A DNA stretch of 64,000 nucleotides, taken from positions 1,612,001 through 1,676,000 of the forward strand of contig VZSF01001891.1 in assembly GCA_013398295.1 (NCBI GenBank), read 5' to 3'. A program made the translations under genes and the position numbers. Every line of letters starts with the position of its first letter. Position 1 is the stretch's first letter. Positions 12,878-25,800 of this stretch are shown piece after piece. The notes below the pieces were generated by a model, which was given only the letters and a program-made list of their open reading frames with translations, searched no databases and was not told the DNA's origin. Source of the stretch: Chionis minor (Eukaryota > Chordata > Aves > Charadriiformes > Chionididae).

Positions 12878-13779
12878 GCTATACAGAGGCACACACATTT
12901 TTATATAAGTGCACCCCCCCTCCCAGTATGCAAATACAGCAATTCAAGGAACTTGCTTACCACTGCTCCAATTTGGGTGGAACAACATTCCATTTGACTT
13001 TTTCTTCTTCCCAAATTTGCTAAAATATTAAATGGAAGAGGGTCTCTAATCTTTATCTCAGAAAACATCAATGCCTCCTGAAGAGCAGCATAAGCTTTCA
13101 CAGTCGCCAATGTCAATTTATCACCACTGTTAATTACCCTGCATTCCAGCAGGCCTCAGTTACCAGATTAGCACAAATGCCTCTTAGATTTTTGCTCCTA
13201 ATTGCCACGACCTGCAGGCATCCCTGGGATTTACGTCCAACAGCAAGGTGCCCTTTGTGGCGAGCACCTCTGTGCTTGGGTGTGCCTTGCCCAGCCGAGG
13301 GGACAGACGACCAAGCACCCGATTTACGGCGCTCACATCCCCTATCCTCAACTTGCCTTCGAGAGCTGCACCCAGGATTGTGGACAGGAAAACCGAGAGG
13401 TCAGAGCTGAGCTCAGATCCGTCAGTGATGGATCCAGCCATGCAGGCTTCCTAGCTAACTCCTCCCAAATATCCCCTCAGCTCCGGGCTGGAGAGGCACT
13501 GACGATGACACTCAAACACAGAATTTCACTCCCTACACCAGGGAAGACGGAGGGCACGTGGGCTACACCAGTGCAGCCAGCATCAGGTTCCAGTCTTAGC
13601 TATAGATTTGGATTACTTCATCCTAGCATCCCCGGAGCGCTCCAGACTGACGAGCAGGCTCTTGTGCTCTATGGGTGGCATATGGACACGTCTCCCTAAA
13701 TGAAACGAGCTCGTGAGCTTCTGGATTTCCCCTTCTGGAGCACCATCTGCGCCTGCTCCCAGTCCCACCACCCGCTAGC

Positions 13780-13860
13780 ACGGGGTGACCCGAGGCAGCC
13801 GGGTCCGCGCCGGCGCCGGGGCGCTCGCCAGCGCCACGCTTCTCACGCGAGGCGAGAAAG
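13780..13860. other. Small CpG-rich patch inside intron 1
   Basis: About 80 bases carry many CpGs, including the palindrome GCGCCGGCGC, surrounded by ordinary sequence. It is much too short to call a CpG island, and I found no convincing minus-strand donor next to it. An alternative internal promoter is possible but unsupported. Confidence 0.25.
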
Positions 13861-13998
13861 CAGCAATATCATCTGTGGCTGTCCCCAAATCCAAACCCAT
13901 TCACGCTGGAATATGCTCAACCCACGCAAGTTCAACCTTCAGTTGGGCGGGCAAGGAGTCTGCTGCTGACAGATTTTCTCTGGCTGCATGAAGTATTT

Positions 13999-14040
13999 AA
14001 AAAAAAAAAAAAAAAGAAAAAAAGGAAAAAGAAGAGACTC
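13999..14040. repeat. A-rich tract with a 17-base A run
   Basis: Seventeen consecutive A residues (13999-14015) are followed by A-rich, G-interrupted sequence. No retrotransposon body is recognisable upstream, so I do not call it a LINE or retrocopy tail. Confidence 0.85.
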
Positions 14041-17000
14041 TGCTGACATTTAGAATAACGCAGCAAGTCTGTAGCAGGGAAATAAATCCCTCAGCTTCAG
14101 AAAGAGGAAATTTCAGCTGCAGTCCAAGCACCAAGGCAGGTGAGAGTGCTGGGTCCAGGCGGGTCCTGCGGGGGCTCCCATGCCCCAGGGAAGCACCACG
14201 CTCAGCCCTGACCACCTCTCCCCCAGACTACCTCTTCCCAAGGGGCAGGGGGGAGCCACCGCTGAGCTGACTAATTGCTCATTAGCTGAAATTAACTCAG
14301 CGAGACACTTCTGTGATCACTGCTGCATGTCTGTCATTAAAAGGGACTGCAGACATTAGTTCTTAGCTTCCTATCAAAGCACCAGCGATGTGATGCTCTG
14401 GCTTCGGGATCAACAATCTGCTCTTGGAGAACCATGGGGATCACCCGTGCCGAGCTGCCCGCGGTCCATCCAGCACACCCACCTGGCTCTCATGCTGGCC
14501 ACCATCGGATGCATCGTGGAAAGGGGCAAGAGCATTCCAGAGAGCAGAAATACCACCGTTTGCCCGCTATAGCAGCCTCTTTCCACTCTCGTGTAGAGAC
14601 TAGTTCATACCCTGAAGCACGAGATGTAACGCCCATCACAAAACCTGCTATTGTTAGTTATTCCCAGTGCCCATATAAAAATTATAACCTTCCGGAACCA
14701 GCACGCAGAAGCCTTCCTAGAGCTATGGTAGGGAGCTCAGTGAAATACACGTGTGCTGGAGGAGCCGACTTTAAATATTAGGGGATGAATTTTTTCTTGG
14801 CATCATTCTACTGATTTTTGTGGTATAAAACCCAGGGGTGAATATGGTCCAAGATATACACAAAATGAGCTAAATTCTGAACTGCACTTGCTGACCTCAT
14901 AACTCTTCAGCAGTTGAAATGTGGGTTACAAAGCCAATTTCCATAAAGGACATGTTCGGTTAACAGTGGGAGACTGTGCTGACTCGAGCTGTGTGAGCAC
15001 GCTGCAGAGATATTTCCCACATAATCTACATTCATTCCATACTTTTTGGAAGTGCTCCTCAAAAGATGGTGTCAAGGGTGCAAATCCTATAGATCAGAAA
15101 GATATGTGACCTGTCAGAAAACACAGAGCTTTTTTAACTCATTTTTCTGGAGCTCTGAGGAGCCACAAACATCACGCAGGGTTTTTCTTCCCCCCACCCT
15201 CCAAGGCAGAAGCTTGCTTGGTGCATAGACAGCCCAGGTCGGGGGGCACACCCCACTCCGTAGTGTTTGAAGCAGGATACACCATGCAGGGACACAGTGA
15301 AAATCCCAACTTTTGTCTATGGATGGGTCCCAGCATAAAAAAAAACTATATTCATTCATTCATTTTTTGCATAATGCTTGAGCAACAGTGAGGTTTTTAA
15401 AGCAGCAACTACCATTGTTACAAAATTGTACTATTTTAATAATACAACAAACTACCTAATACAAAATTTGAATGTACACCAGAGTTGTTACCCTGTGGCT
15501 AAATGTCTCACCCTTACTTAATCTTCAAAGACTCCAGGATCTGCACAGACAGAGACATAGACAACAGGACTTTAAACATTGTAGGGGAATTTCTGGAAAA
15601 ATTATGCATGTACAGATATGCAAATATGTAGGATTTGCAAAAGGAAGAGTCTAATGTCACCTGTAATCTCTCAAGCCCATAGATTCATACATCCAATTGA
15701 AGAAAACCCTTGACTTTCCACTCCACATGGGAAATTAGATGAATCACATGCTCAAATTAGGTCTGGCACCGCGACATAGCTGGGGCCAAATTCCAACCAT
15801 CTTATTCCTGTTCGGTGGCCACAAACTCAACAAGCCTTTGAAATCAGGGTGACTATTCAAAAAGTATGCGTCTGTATCACATGGAAAAGGGGAGTCACCT
15901 CTGCTCCCCAGATATAACTGATCTCTCACATCAGTATTTACAGCAACAAGGTTAGATACCAGCTTTAAAAATTCAGTCTCTAGTATTTTCAAATTTTCTA
16001 GGAGTGCTAATACCAAAACCAGAAACGTGCAACTCGTCTTGAAAGGTTTATTCAACTGAATAATAATTTCAGTTTGAATAATTTTAAAGGAGCTGAGCCA
16101 GCAGCCTGTTTCCAACAAAGAATATTGATGGGAATGACCAAACACTGTTTTAGGCTCAATTTAAGGCAGTAACTAGAAGAAACGTACAGCCCATTGTCAA
16201 ATGGATATAAAACAAGTAGGAATATGCGATAGGAGAGGCCTCAAAGGCTATTTTACTACTACATACAATTTAAATAATAATAGAGAATAGTGGTCAAGAC
16301 ATCAGCAGCGTGACCAAAACTTGCACAGATGGGTTCCCAGTTGCAAAACACCCTGCACGGACGCAGTCTTTGGGAATAGGACTGATGCACTACGACACCA
16401 CGCTTTCGACGTGGTGTGTGGTTATCCTGCTTCCTGGAATGGCACTTGAAGATCCAGGATGCCTTCCCTGCATCTCAGATTTTCAAATCCCCATTTCAGC
16501 AGTCCCTGCTGTACTTCCAGATGGCGCTGAAATTTCACAGTCGGTATTTCCTTAGTGACACACAAAAGTACCGAGAGAATCCGTTTAGGAGGGAATTGGG
16601 TAGGCAACCAGCTGGAAACCCATGATGAAGGAAAGACTACTTGCTACCTCCCCGAGGGAGACAGGGGAGAGTAAAAGTTAATGGAAGGATAATCAGGAAC
16701 TCTTTGGAGATATCAGTTTATAGGCCAGGAGCATATATAACTGAGACTTGTTTGCATATCAAGAGACTACAGGAGAAGGTGTGACAGCCAAATGCAGCTT
16801 ATGAAAATATGGCTATCTGTAAAGCCGATAGCTTCTTCGCATGTGAAAACACAATCCTAACGCTCAACTTGGCAAGTGAAGGCTAAATAACATCAATATG
16901 TCTGTTTTGGGCAGCCTGTACAGTCAAATCGCTTCTTATGACATTTACAGTGTTTTCAGCAGACATGCCTGCAACTCAGAGAAACAAGCTGGTTTTTTAT

Positions 17001-20000
17001 GAATTTCAAGCATCCCTGCTTAAAATACTCACAAAAATGAAATGCTCAAGCTTTAAAACAACATGGTTGAATTGGGTGCTTTTTAATGGTCTGTGAAAAA
17101 ACCCCAACAACTCAAAATGGGGTTGCTCAAAACCACGGCGTTACGCTACAAGAACAGGACAAGATGTAATTCAGCTTTAGACAGAGCTCTGGGTGTTTAA
17201 GTTCTTCAAAGAGTGTTCGCAGCTCAAACCACACAGAAGACACCACAGTGTCCAAAAGCACAGCTGTGAGGGTCACTTACATACTCTGCAAACACCAAAA
17301 GCAGCACGTGTCTACAGCAGTGTCATCTCCCCTGGGGACCACCCCGTGCCCCCATAGGGCTGAGAGTCCCTGTCATTACTGGCATGGGAGCCCTTTTGGG
17401 AAATACGAGTTCGCCCATGTCCAAATTCCTCCCACACTGTAACAAGTATTTTGTTCAAGTATTATCTTCTAAATAGAAAAAATCTGTGAAGACTCCCTCC
17501 CCGTCAATACTCCGATTCACCTCCCTTCTGCACATTCAATAATCCCCCCCAGCTGGTCCCCGCAAGTGTCACCACACTTCGGCCAGATCTGTGCCCAGAC
17601 CTTCCTGCCAAGGCCAGCACAAAAATCTCCTTCCCTTCCTGCTCCGGGCTGGCTGGCAATATCGCTACAGCCTACTTAACAGTATGAAAAGGAAGTATTA
17701 CTAAAAGCCTTTCATTGGGCTATGCAATCAAACGCAGGATCTTATTATTAGAATCTGTTTTGTCAAAAAGGAGGATATTGGCAAAGATTATCTCAGTCTG
17801 TTTTGTGATCATTCCAGTGAAATCATTCATGTCAGCCAAATCCAGAACTGTGTGGGAAATTAAGTTATTTAGCCCATTATGTCTCTTTTACCATACCAAT
17901 TTGACCAATATTCTTCATTATTGTCCGGGGCATTTTTAAGTGTGTGCCCATCATTCATAGATATGTAATTGCTTTCTCATTTATAGTTTTTATTAACATA
18001 GTATTTAGATGCCTACCACATTAACTACCCGGGGAGAAAACAGTTCCAGCTTATGTATGGTACAATTCACCAACATTTTCCAGGACTGTAGTCCCTGTTA
18101 TCAGCCGTGCCATTTCTCAGTGGGAACTCAATTCTGAAATTCCCAAATCCTTTACTTTTAAAATACCCCTTTTTCATGTTACATCAGCTCTTCATTCCAC
18201 TTCACTACTACACTGCACACCAGGAGAAGCTGGAGTCAAGAGGTTATTCCAGAGCTCAGTCTGTCATTATTCAATGCCCATTTCTGCAAAAGCCTGGAGG
18301 AACTTCCAATTTCCAAACAACCCTCCCACAAGGGAAGGTTTTATTCCAGCACCATGTCTCCAGCCTCTCTAGAACCCTGTGATTTTTTTTCCCCCCTCGC
18401 TCTCTCCCATATCTGCAAATCTTTGATAATTTTCACCTTCTCTAGGCAGTTTCAGTGACACTTTTGATATGCAAGTGAGTTCAGACAGGAATTTCACCGG
18501 ATGAGCAGTTTTGCTATCTGCACGCAGTTCGCTATCGCATCAGTAGTGGCTTTCTTCCAACCAGGAGACTTAGAAGTCTCCTGAAGAAGTCTTTGTGTTC
18601 AGACCAAGCCTTCTGCCGAGCTGCGGGCACTACCCGTAAAGTGACTCTATGAAAATGACATCACCGTGTGGCAAACGTGTTCTTCCTACAGTAAATTTGT
18701 GTGGCAGGCACAGTCAAAGCCCAGCTTTTTCAAATTGTCAGCATCTTGAGCGCAGTCTTGCAGCTAAATACTACGTTGGGTTCTTTCTGCTTCATGTCTC
18801 GCACATCAGCAACAATACGAACTCGGCGATCAAACCTGAGCTGGCGTTTTTTGCGATGACTCACGGAACTGATTAAAATACAATTGCTCTCCCAGATCCG
18901 GGCTGGCTCAAAACGGCAGCAAACGTATCGAAGAGGTGTCTCTTAATTCCCCACCCTTTGCTCAGAAAATTAAACACACACGGAGAAGAGACAGATGCAG
19001 TAATGGAGCGTGCATTTTACCCTCGTTTGTAATCAGTCCAACTCTTAACTAATGGGGCTTAATGTCGCTGTACATTATGATTTCAGACGGGTGTCTTTAC
19101 TCACGCTGAGTTATGCGCTCCACGACTAGCAGGAACAGAACCGCACACTCCCCAACTCAAGCACTGAGAAATAAGGCCAGAGCGAGACTCTGTAAGTTAA
19201 AATGACATTTAGCAGCGTAACAGCCACATAACCTGGAGAGAGAGGCTCCTAACCCATAGCCGGCTTGTTCTAACGCTGTGTTTGTCACAGGTGACATCAA
19301 GTTACGTGCTCCCCAGACAGTGACACACAACAGAGAAACCTTCAGTCTCTCCGAAGGCGAAAATATTTGTCCTTGTCACCCAGCGGAAGATGGCAACCCC
19401 AGCCCAGCGCCTGTTGTAATCACACCAGTGCAGCAAACCCAGGGGGAGGAAAATTAAAGCAGCAAAGAGGTAGCGCCTACCTTTTAAATCAATTTAGCTT
19501 AGGGCATGCTCATAGCCCTCCTCCGCGAGACACCGCTGCTGTGCGCCGGCAACATCTCTAAGGCAGTCAACAAATATCGACCTCTGAAACGCCAGCTGGC
19601 CAGGCTTCTCCCTATGAACCTTGGATGTGACTCAGCGTGGGAATATATCTTCAAAAGCGAGAGCTTCAGACAGCATTCTCTTCCAAAACAAAACAAAAAA
19701 ACCCCTAACCCTCCAAAACAGTTCGTTTCAAATTGCTCCTTCCTTCTTCCTTTTATTTTCATTTTTAATTGCAGCAGGAATGAGCTTTTTTGAGCTACTA
19801 TTTTAAAAGTCTAGGCCTAGGAGAAGTTCTGCCAAGTCCTAGCAAAACACAATGTAATTTTAAAATTACAGTCTGACAAACTGCTGCTTTGAGAGAACGA
19901 TTATCTTCCAAATGACTGGGCAGGCTGTCTCAAGTGGCTGCTTTACATGAACTAGAGAAGGGGCTGCAAGAACACGTAGCGGTCACTGCTCTGATTCCGT

Positions 20001-22539
20001 GCAGGCCCCCGACTTCCAAGACATCCGAACATTCCCGGGTTGCTAATGAAAATCCCTGGGAATTGCTCTGCACTGTCCTTGCTCAGCCTGACTTTGGTTA
20101 CCATGCTGATACGTCAGGAAGGTACCCAGGCAAGCCTGGTCGTGCCTTGCTACAACTCCAGACAGCTCCATCAAATAATAATAAATCATGCCTCTCAGAT
20201 ATCATTAAATTCCTTTGCCTTATTTAAGTCAGAGCTGGACAGAGCACTAGAGAACACGACACAGAGACGGGCACACCAGGAACAGCAGCGATCCCTTAAA
20301 TCCATCTGATGCTCTGGACAACAGTCCGCATTCAAGCTGGAGGTGGAACTGCAAAAGCAGTGACGGATGATCTCTGGGTCTCTCCAGAGATGGAAGAATC
20401 ATCTATTTTCATTCCTCTGGACCTCTCTGCAGCTTTCAGATGCGTCAACAATAAAGCACTGCCTGGCAGGAGCGAAGTAGTCCAGGATAACCCTGCAACA
20501 TAGCTCTTCCAAATAAACCGGAGTGATGGGCAATGGCACCTCCACTACCTATCCCACTCTGGAATCCCACTCAGCACCTCCTGGACCACAACATGAAGGG
20601 ATGTGCAGGGAGGATGGGAGAGGCTGTCAAAAGGCAGAGCAGACACAGCACCGCCTGCCCTTCGTGCTACACAGCCGTACCGCAGGTACCAGGACACGGC
20701 CCTGCACAGGGGAGGAGGACAAGAGGGCCAGGAAGCAGCTGGCTGAAACCGAACCCAAACTTCAGAGATGAGATGCTACTCAGCAAAGGAAAGCAGTCTG
20801 GGGAAAGCTCCAACCACAATGCTGTCTTGTAGCCCAAAATGAGCCCGTGCCATGCAGTCATCCCTCCTGGGTCCAGGCTGAGGGACAGCATGTGACGTGC
20901 CAGCCACACTGCTGACAGCCTTGCTGGCAGGCAACGAACAGCTTTTTGTTGCTGGATGTGAACCCATGTCCTTCATCTGGCTTCCCAGAGGCCATCAGAC
21001 TTTGAACCCGTGTACCATCACATCCCTCCGGCCAAGGCTAGTGCGATCCGATCCAGCCACAGTGCCACCTCCCCAGGTGCAGGACCCCAGAGAGCCAGCA
21101 CCACCAGCGCACCCTGGGGACACCTGCACCACAGCTGCTGCTTCCAGCCAAGCAGAGTGAGGGGGCAAAAGCAAAAAAACCCCACAAAAAACAAGAAACC
21201 AACCAAAAAAAAAAATTGTCCAGTGGGCATTTGATCATGGCACAAGCTGATTTTATCAAGGGTGGAATTCACCCCTGAATTTGTCCCAGAGGAGAAGGTG
21301 AAATTTGCTTTTAAGAGTTTACAGACTTGAAAAAAACTCAAACAGCTCAAGACACTGCAGCCCAAAGCAGGCATGTATCCCTATCTCCAGCTTTAGCAAT
21401 CTACAGAGCTCTGCTTGCTTCTGGCTGTAACCTAGAGCATTAACACTCTACAAGATTTATGTTTAAAGCATATTAGTAACACTTTTTAACGATGAAGGAG
21501 GCATTTTTAGCAAACAGTAAATTCTGCAGAAGCTCGGTTTGGCAGAGTTATCAATAATCCTGTTAATGACAAGGTGCAATTTACAGCAAACCAGCAGTGG
21601 AAAGGAGACACAGGACTTATGTGAAACAAAAAGATAATACAATATTATTCCATTGACTGTGCTTTCTCTTAATTGCCTTGTTATGTACGCTCGGGGCGCA
21701 CAATCTATCACGGATGAAGTTGTTTGTTCATAAAGCAGCACGCAAGAGGTTTTTAATCCAAGATCCCTCTAGCTGCATTTCAGGATTTATTTCAAAGTTG
21801 TCTTTAATTTTTCTATTTTGTGTGCGTTTATCCTAATATTAGGAAGCACTCCTCTGAAAAGAAATTGCTGCGCTCAATTGTGCTACTTGTACCGGCTTAT
21901 GTGGCTGCTTACTAAGGCATTACTCAGTCAGACTGCACAGAGACACACGGTTTGCCAAACATACCGTAGATCTCGCGTCGCCCTTCCCTGTCCCCAGGTT
22001 TGCAGAAGAGCTGCTGGCCCTTAGGACAGAATCCAAGTAATTTCCACTTGTGCATGTCCAAGTGACCCAGGCTCAGTGCACGTATTATAACCAAGGCATC
22101 AAGAACACCCTCTGCACAACTATGAAGCAACTCTACCAAACTGACTATCGTAATTCGAACGTAACAACCAAACTTTACCCCTAAGAACATATCTAGCCTA
22201 TTAACACATGGAAAAAACAGGCTGGAAACTTTCCAAATTATAGAAAGATGTGTTTGAGGCTTTAAAATTATTTAAATGATTTATTTCCAACATTAACTCA
22301 TCTTCAGGTGTCCACGTGGGAGGGCAGACAGATGGTTACTCAGCTGAGGAACTTGCGGCTGTTCTGTCCTTGTATAATGGTAACAACCACCAACCTGGAA
22401 AGAAGATGGGCTTCAGACCGGGCGAGAGTCCAAATAGAGGAGAAGATGCTACGGAAACATCATTTAAGGGAACTACTCAGATCTAGCTTTTGTGTGGTTT
22501 TGCTTCAGCTTAAATTCCCAAGACTCTCACAGATGGATT

Positions 22540-22870
22540 TGGTCATTACGCCATGAACAGCTAAAAAGCCCAAGGTGCACATTTTTATACCATATATAGT
22601 GCTAAGAATGTAAGCTACGCTGGGAATGAAGATAATGATGAATGTATTTACTTTATTTGTAGTTTTAATTATCGGGTAAATTCCATTTACCACCTAGAAT
22701 GTGAATATGTTTTATTACAATAATATGCCTCCGGCATGAAGCCAAGACAGAGATTCCAAGCAAGAGGGAGGGGGCATTAAATTGCGCTGGCTGCTGTTGA
22801 AAGCACTTGACATTTCTCCATTTCATTTCCTAGGTGCAACATCATAAATAAGCTCAATAAACTGTTGCTT
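22540..22870. other. AT-rich intronic block, candidate conserved non-coding element
   Basis: No gene or repeat is seen. The block has several TTTAATTA, ATTACAATAAT and CATAAATAAG motifs and a TATATAGTGC stretch. Assigned only by texture. Confidence 0.2.
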
Positions 22871-25800
22871 ACAGCCCTGGCCAATTTGAAACCCTACCTG
22901 ATAGATTTATTTCAAGTATACCCCGTCCTCCAAAGCTGCTGGGAAACAACAACTTATCACTGCCAACCTGTTATTTCTAGACCTTACATTGTCTGTAGCA
23001 TCAGCGAAGCCATTTCCAGTGCGTGTTGTAGAGCTGCTGAAAGCAACTGGAAGCTGATGGTTGCCTGCACTCATTGCTGAAGACGCAGCAGATAAGCCGA
23101 GTGACATTTAGCTGTCCTACATCACTCGCACCGCCAAAAATGGAGACCACAAAACACAGAAATAGATTTGGACTTTTTCAATTCGTATTCCACAGTTAAG
23201 GAGAACTAGCGAATTATCCCTTGCTTAGGAAGACAACATTGGCCAATCTTTAGCTCTACTCACATAGCAACCAAGTCGGTTTGCACCAGAATGATTCAAA
23301 GTTGTTCAGAACTTTCTCTTATAAAAGCCATCAGCTTGGCATTGCCTGCCTCTGGCAAACGCAGAGCAAAAAGAAAATAAATTTAAAAAGAAATAAATCA
23401 GCTGAGGGTGTTTCTTCAGGTGTGTGCTTGTTAAAATACACACAATGGCTGGCATCCTCCATGCAGCTGACTGATGTTAGGAGGACTGGGACTTGCCAGT
23501 TTGTGGAGAGACTTACCTTAAAACAAACCGCCGATGAGACAGTCACGGGCTGCTCTATTAGTTCAGGTACACGGTGAAATTAGTGAAACCAATTCAATCC
23601 TGGGATCTGATGCCTTAGTGACAGGCAGTGCAATTGCTGCGTACAGCTGATGCCTGCCGGGAACTCACACCACAAGCAGCAGCATTTGCAACGCACACCT
23701 ATCGTTGGGTTCTCCGACTCAGAAAGCTATTTCACACTCGTGCTGTTACACTGCTCTGGCTGATAGTTCAGCTTGCAAAAAAATCAAAGCTTACCCTGTT
23801 CATCCCTTGACAAGGCTGTTTGCCACTCACCACCCTCTGCATGCCCAGAGTCCTGTAGCAGCTTTTCATTCTCACACATTCAATGCGGCAGTTTGGCCTC
23901 TGATCCCAGCTGGAGCTGCTGGGCAGAGGGAGACAGTCCAAGAGATTTCCACATTATCGTGGCTCTCCATGAATGACTTCAAAGGAACACACAGATCCTA
24001 TCTCCAGGAGATTAGCTCAAGTGTATCACCTGCGTAGGCTTGTTCCAGTCTTTTATCCTGGAACTCGCAGGTTCTTCATACAGCAGAGAAAATTCAAGAC
24101 CACATTTGCCAAAGCCTCCTATGCTGGGTCCACAGGATGGTCATTTCCAGCTGCCAGAGCTGTAGGAGAGGATGGGATGACACTTACAGCTTCTCCTATA
24201 GGACAGAGTGGTGTTTATTCCAAGGAACACAACCACCACCATTGTTTTGGTTAATAAGTATTCAAATCTTGTCCTGTTTTGAGTTCCAGAATTACTTTTA
24301 CTAGTCAGTTTACACAACATACATAATTACATTTCCATGAATACAAACCCCATTTCCTGTCGTGCCTTTACATTGAAACAAACAGCCCAGCGATACATAA
24401 ATGCATGGCTGAAGGACAGCAAGTCCCCGGGAGCTTTGGGTGCATCCTTACAGGAAGGAGCTTTGCCCACAAGTGGGGAGCAGGAGCTGCACCTGCCACG
24501 AACAGTAAACAACACTAGTTTGAAAAAGTGCATGTGGGTTCCTGTGTGCAGCTGTGAAGCCCAGGGGAAGCTCCATATGGTGTTGGATTTCTACTTAATG
24601 CTGTCAGACAGAGGCTGGTTGGGCTCTGCGCAAGCTGCTGTGGATGGAGTTGGAACAATCCCAGCTCACAGCTCCGTTTGAACCCAACTGGTCTTCCACA
24701 AGTCACATTTCCAGCAGCCCTGCAGCTGCAGTGACCACCAGGTATGCAATGAAGCTACCCACACCAGTGCTCTCCAACTGTCTTGTGGATTTTCACAAGT
24801 GTCTCCATGAATGGCACACTCTCTGGATTCCAAACCATCCTACCATGATGTCATTGGAGAACCAGGGACAGAGAAAAGGCATATTCTCTGTAACTTCTGC
24901 AGCGGCTGAAATGTATCAGAGAGATCTCAGTGAAGGAAACATAAGCTGAGCTTCACCTCCACGTTCAGCTCATGCCCAGCTGCAAGAGGAAGGACAGGGC
25001 AGAGAGAACAAAGTCACAGGGTTACGGTTTTCTCCCAAGAACTTCAGCTCAGGGTACTGGTGGGCCCCACGCTGGGCTTCTGGTTGCCACCTCAGCTCCA
25101 AGAGCAAACCCCCTTGGCTCGGGGTGCCTGGCACCGCCTGCCTGCAGGGTGTTTCTGTTTCCTCACTCTAAACCGAAATGCAAACGAACCTCAAAGTTTC
25201 AGGGTGGCAAAGATGACGAAGGTGCAAGTTTCCCTCTCCCAGATGAAACCTTGGGTCGTGCCAACTGGTGCTGCATTATGCACGTCTCAAACTGCTCCAG
25301 CTCCGCATTAGCATTCTGGAGCAGAGCTTTACCCTCCTGCCTCGGAGACCAGCCCCTGCTTTACATAAATCTTTAATGAAATGCTCTGCCTCCAGCACCA
25401 ATGCCTACTCACAAAAGGCAGAGCTGAAGGAAAGCATGGGTTTACCTCCAAAAAAACCAGAGCAGTTCTACAGACAGCACATGGAAATCACACTTGCTAC
25501 ACCTCTCAGGGATCCCTGGAGCACCGCTAAAGACAGGGTAGAGCATCAAGAAAAGCGTGGAGCTGGGAACAATAAGTAGTCTGCAGAGAGGCAGGGAGGA
25601 GAGTTGTTTAACTGTGCTACATGCTAAAACACAGCAGGACCCATCCAGTCTCACAACACGCGTGTCTGGTTGATGCGCACGCGGAAGGTAGTAGGGCTGC
25701 CCATGCCGGGTGGCCGCGTCAAATGCTCCACAGCAATGAAACAGGCTTCCCACCGATCGGGAGACTGATGTTAAAACCTCCAGACTTTAAAAACACACGC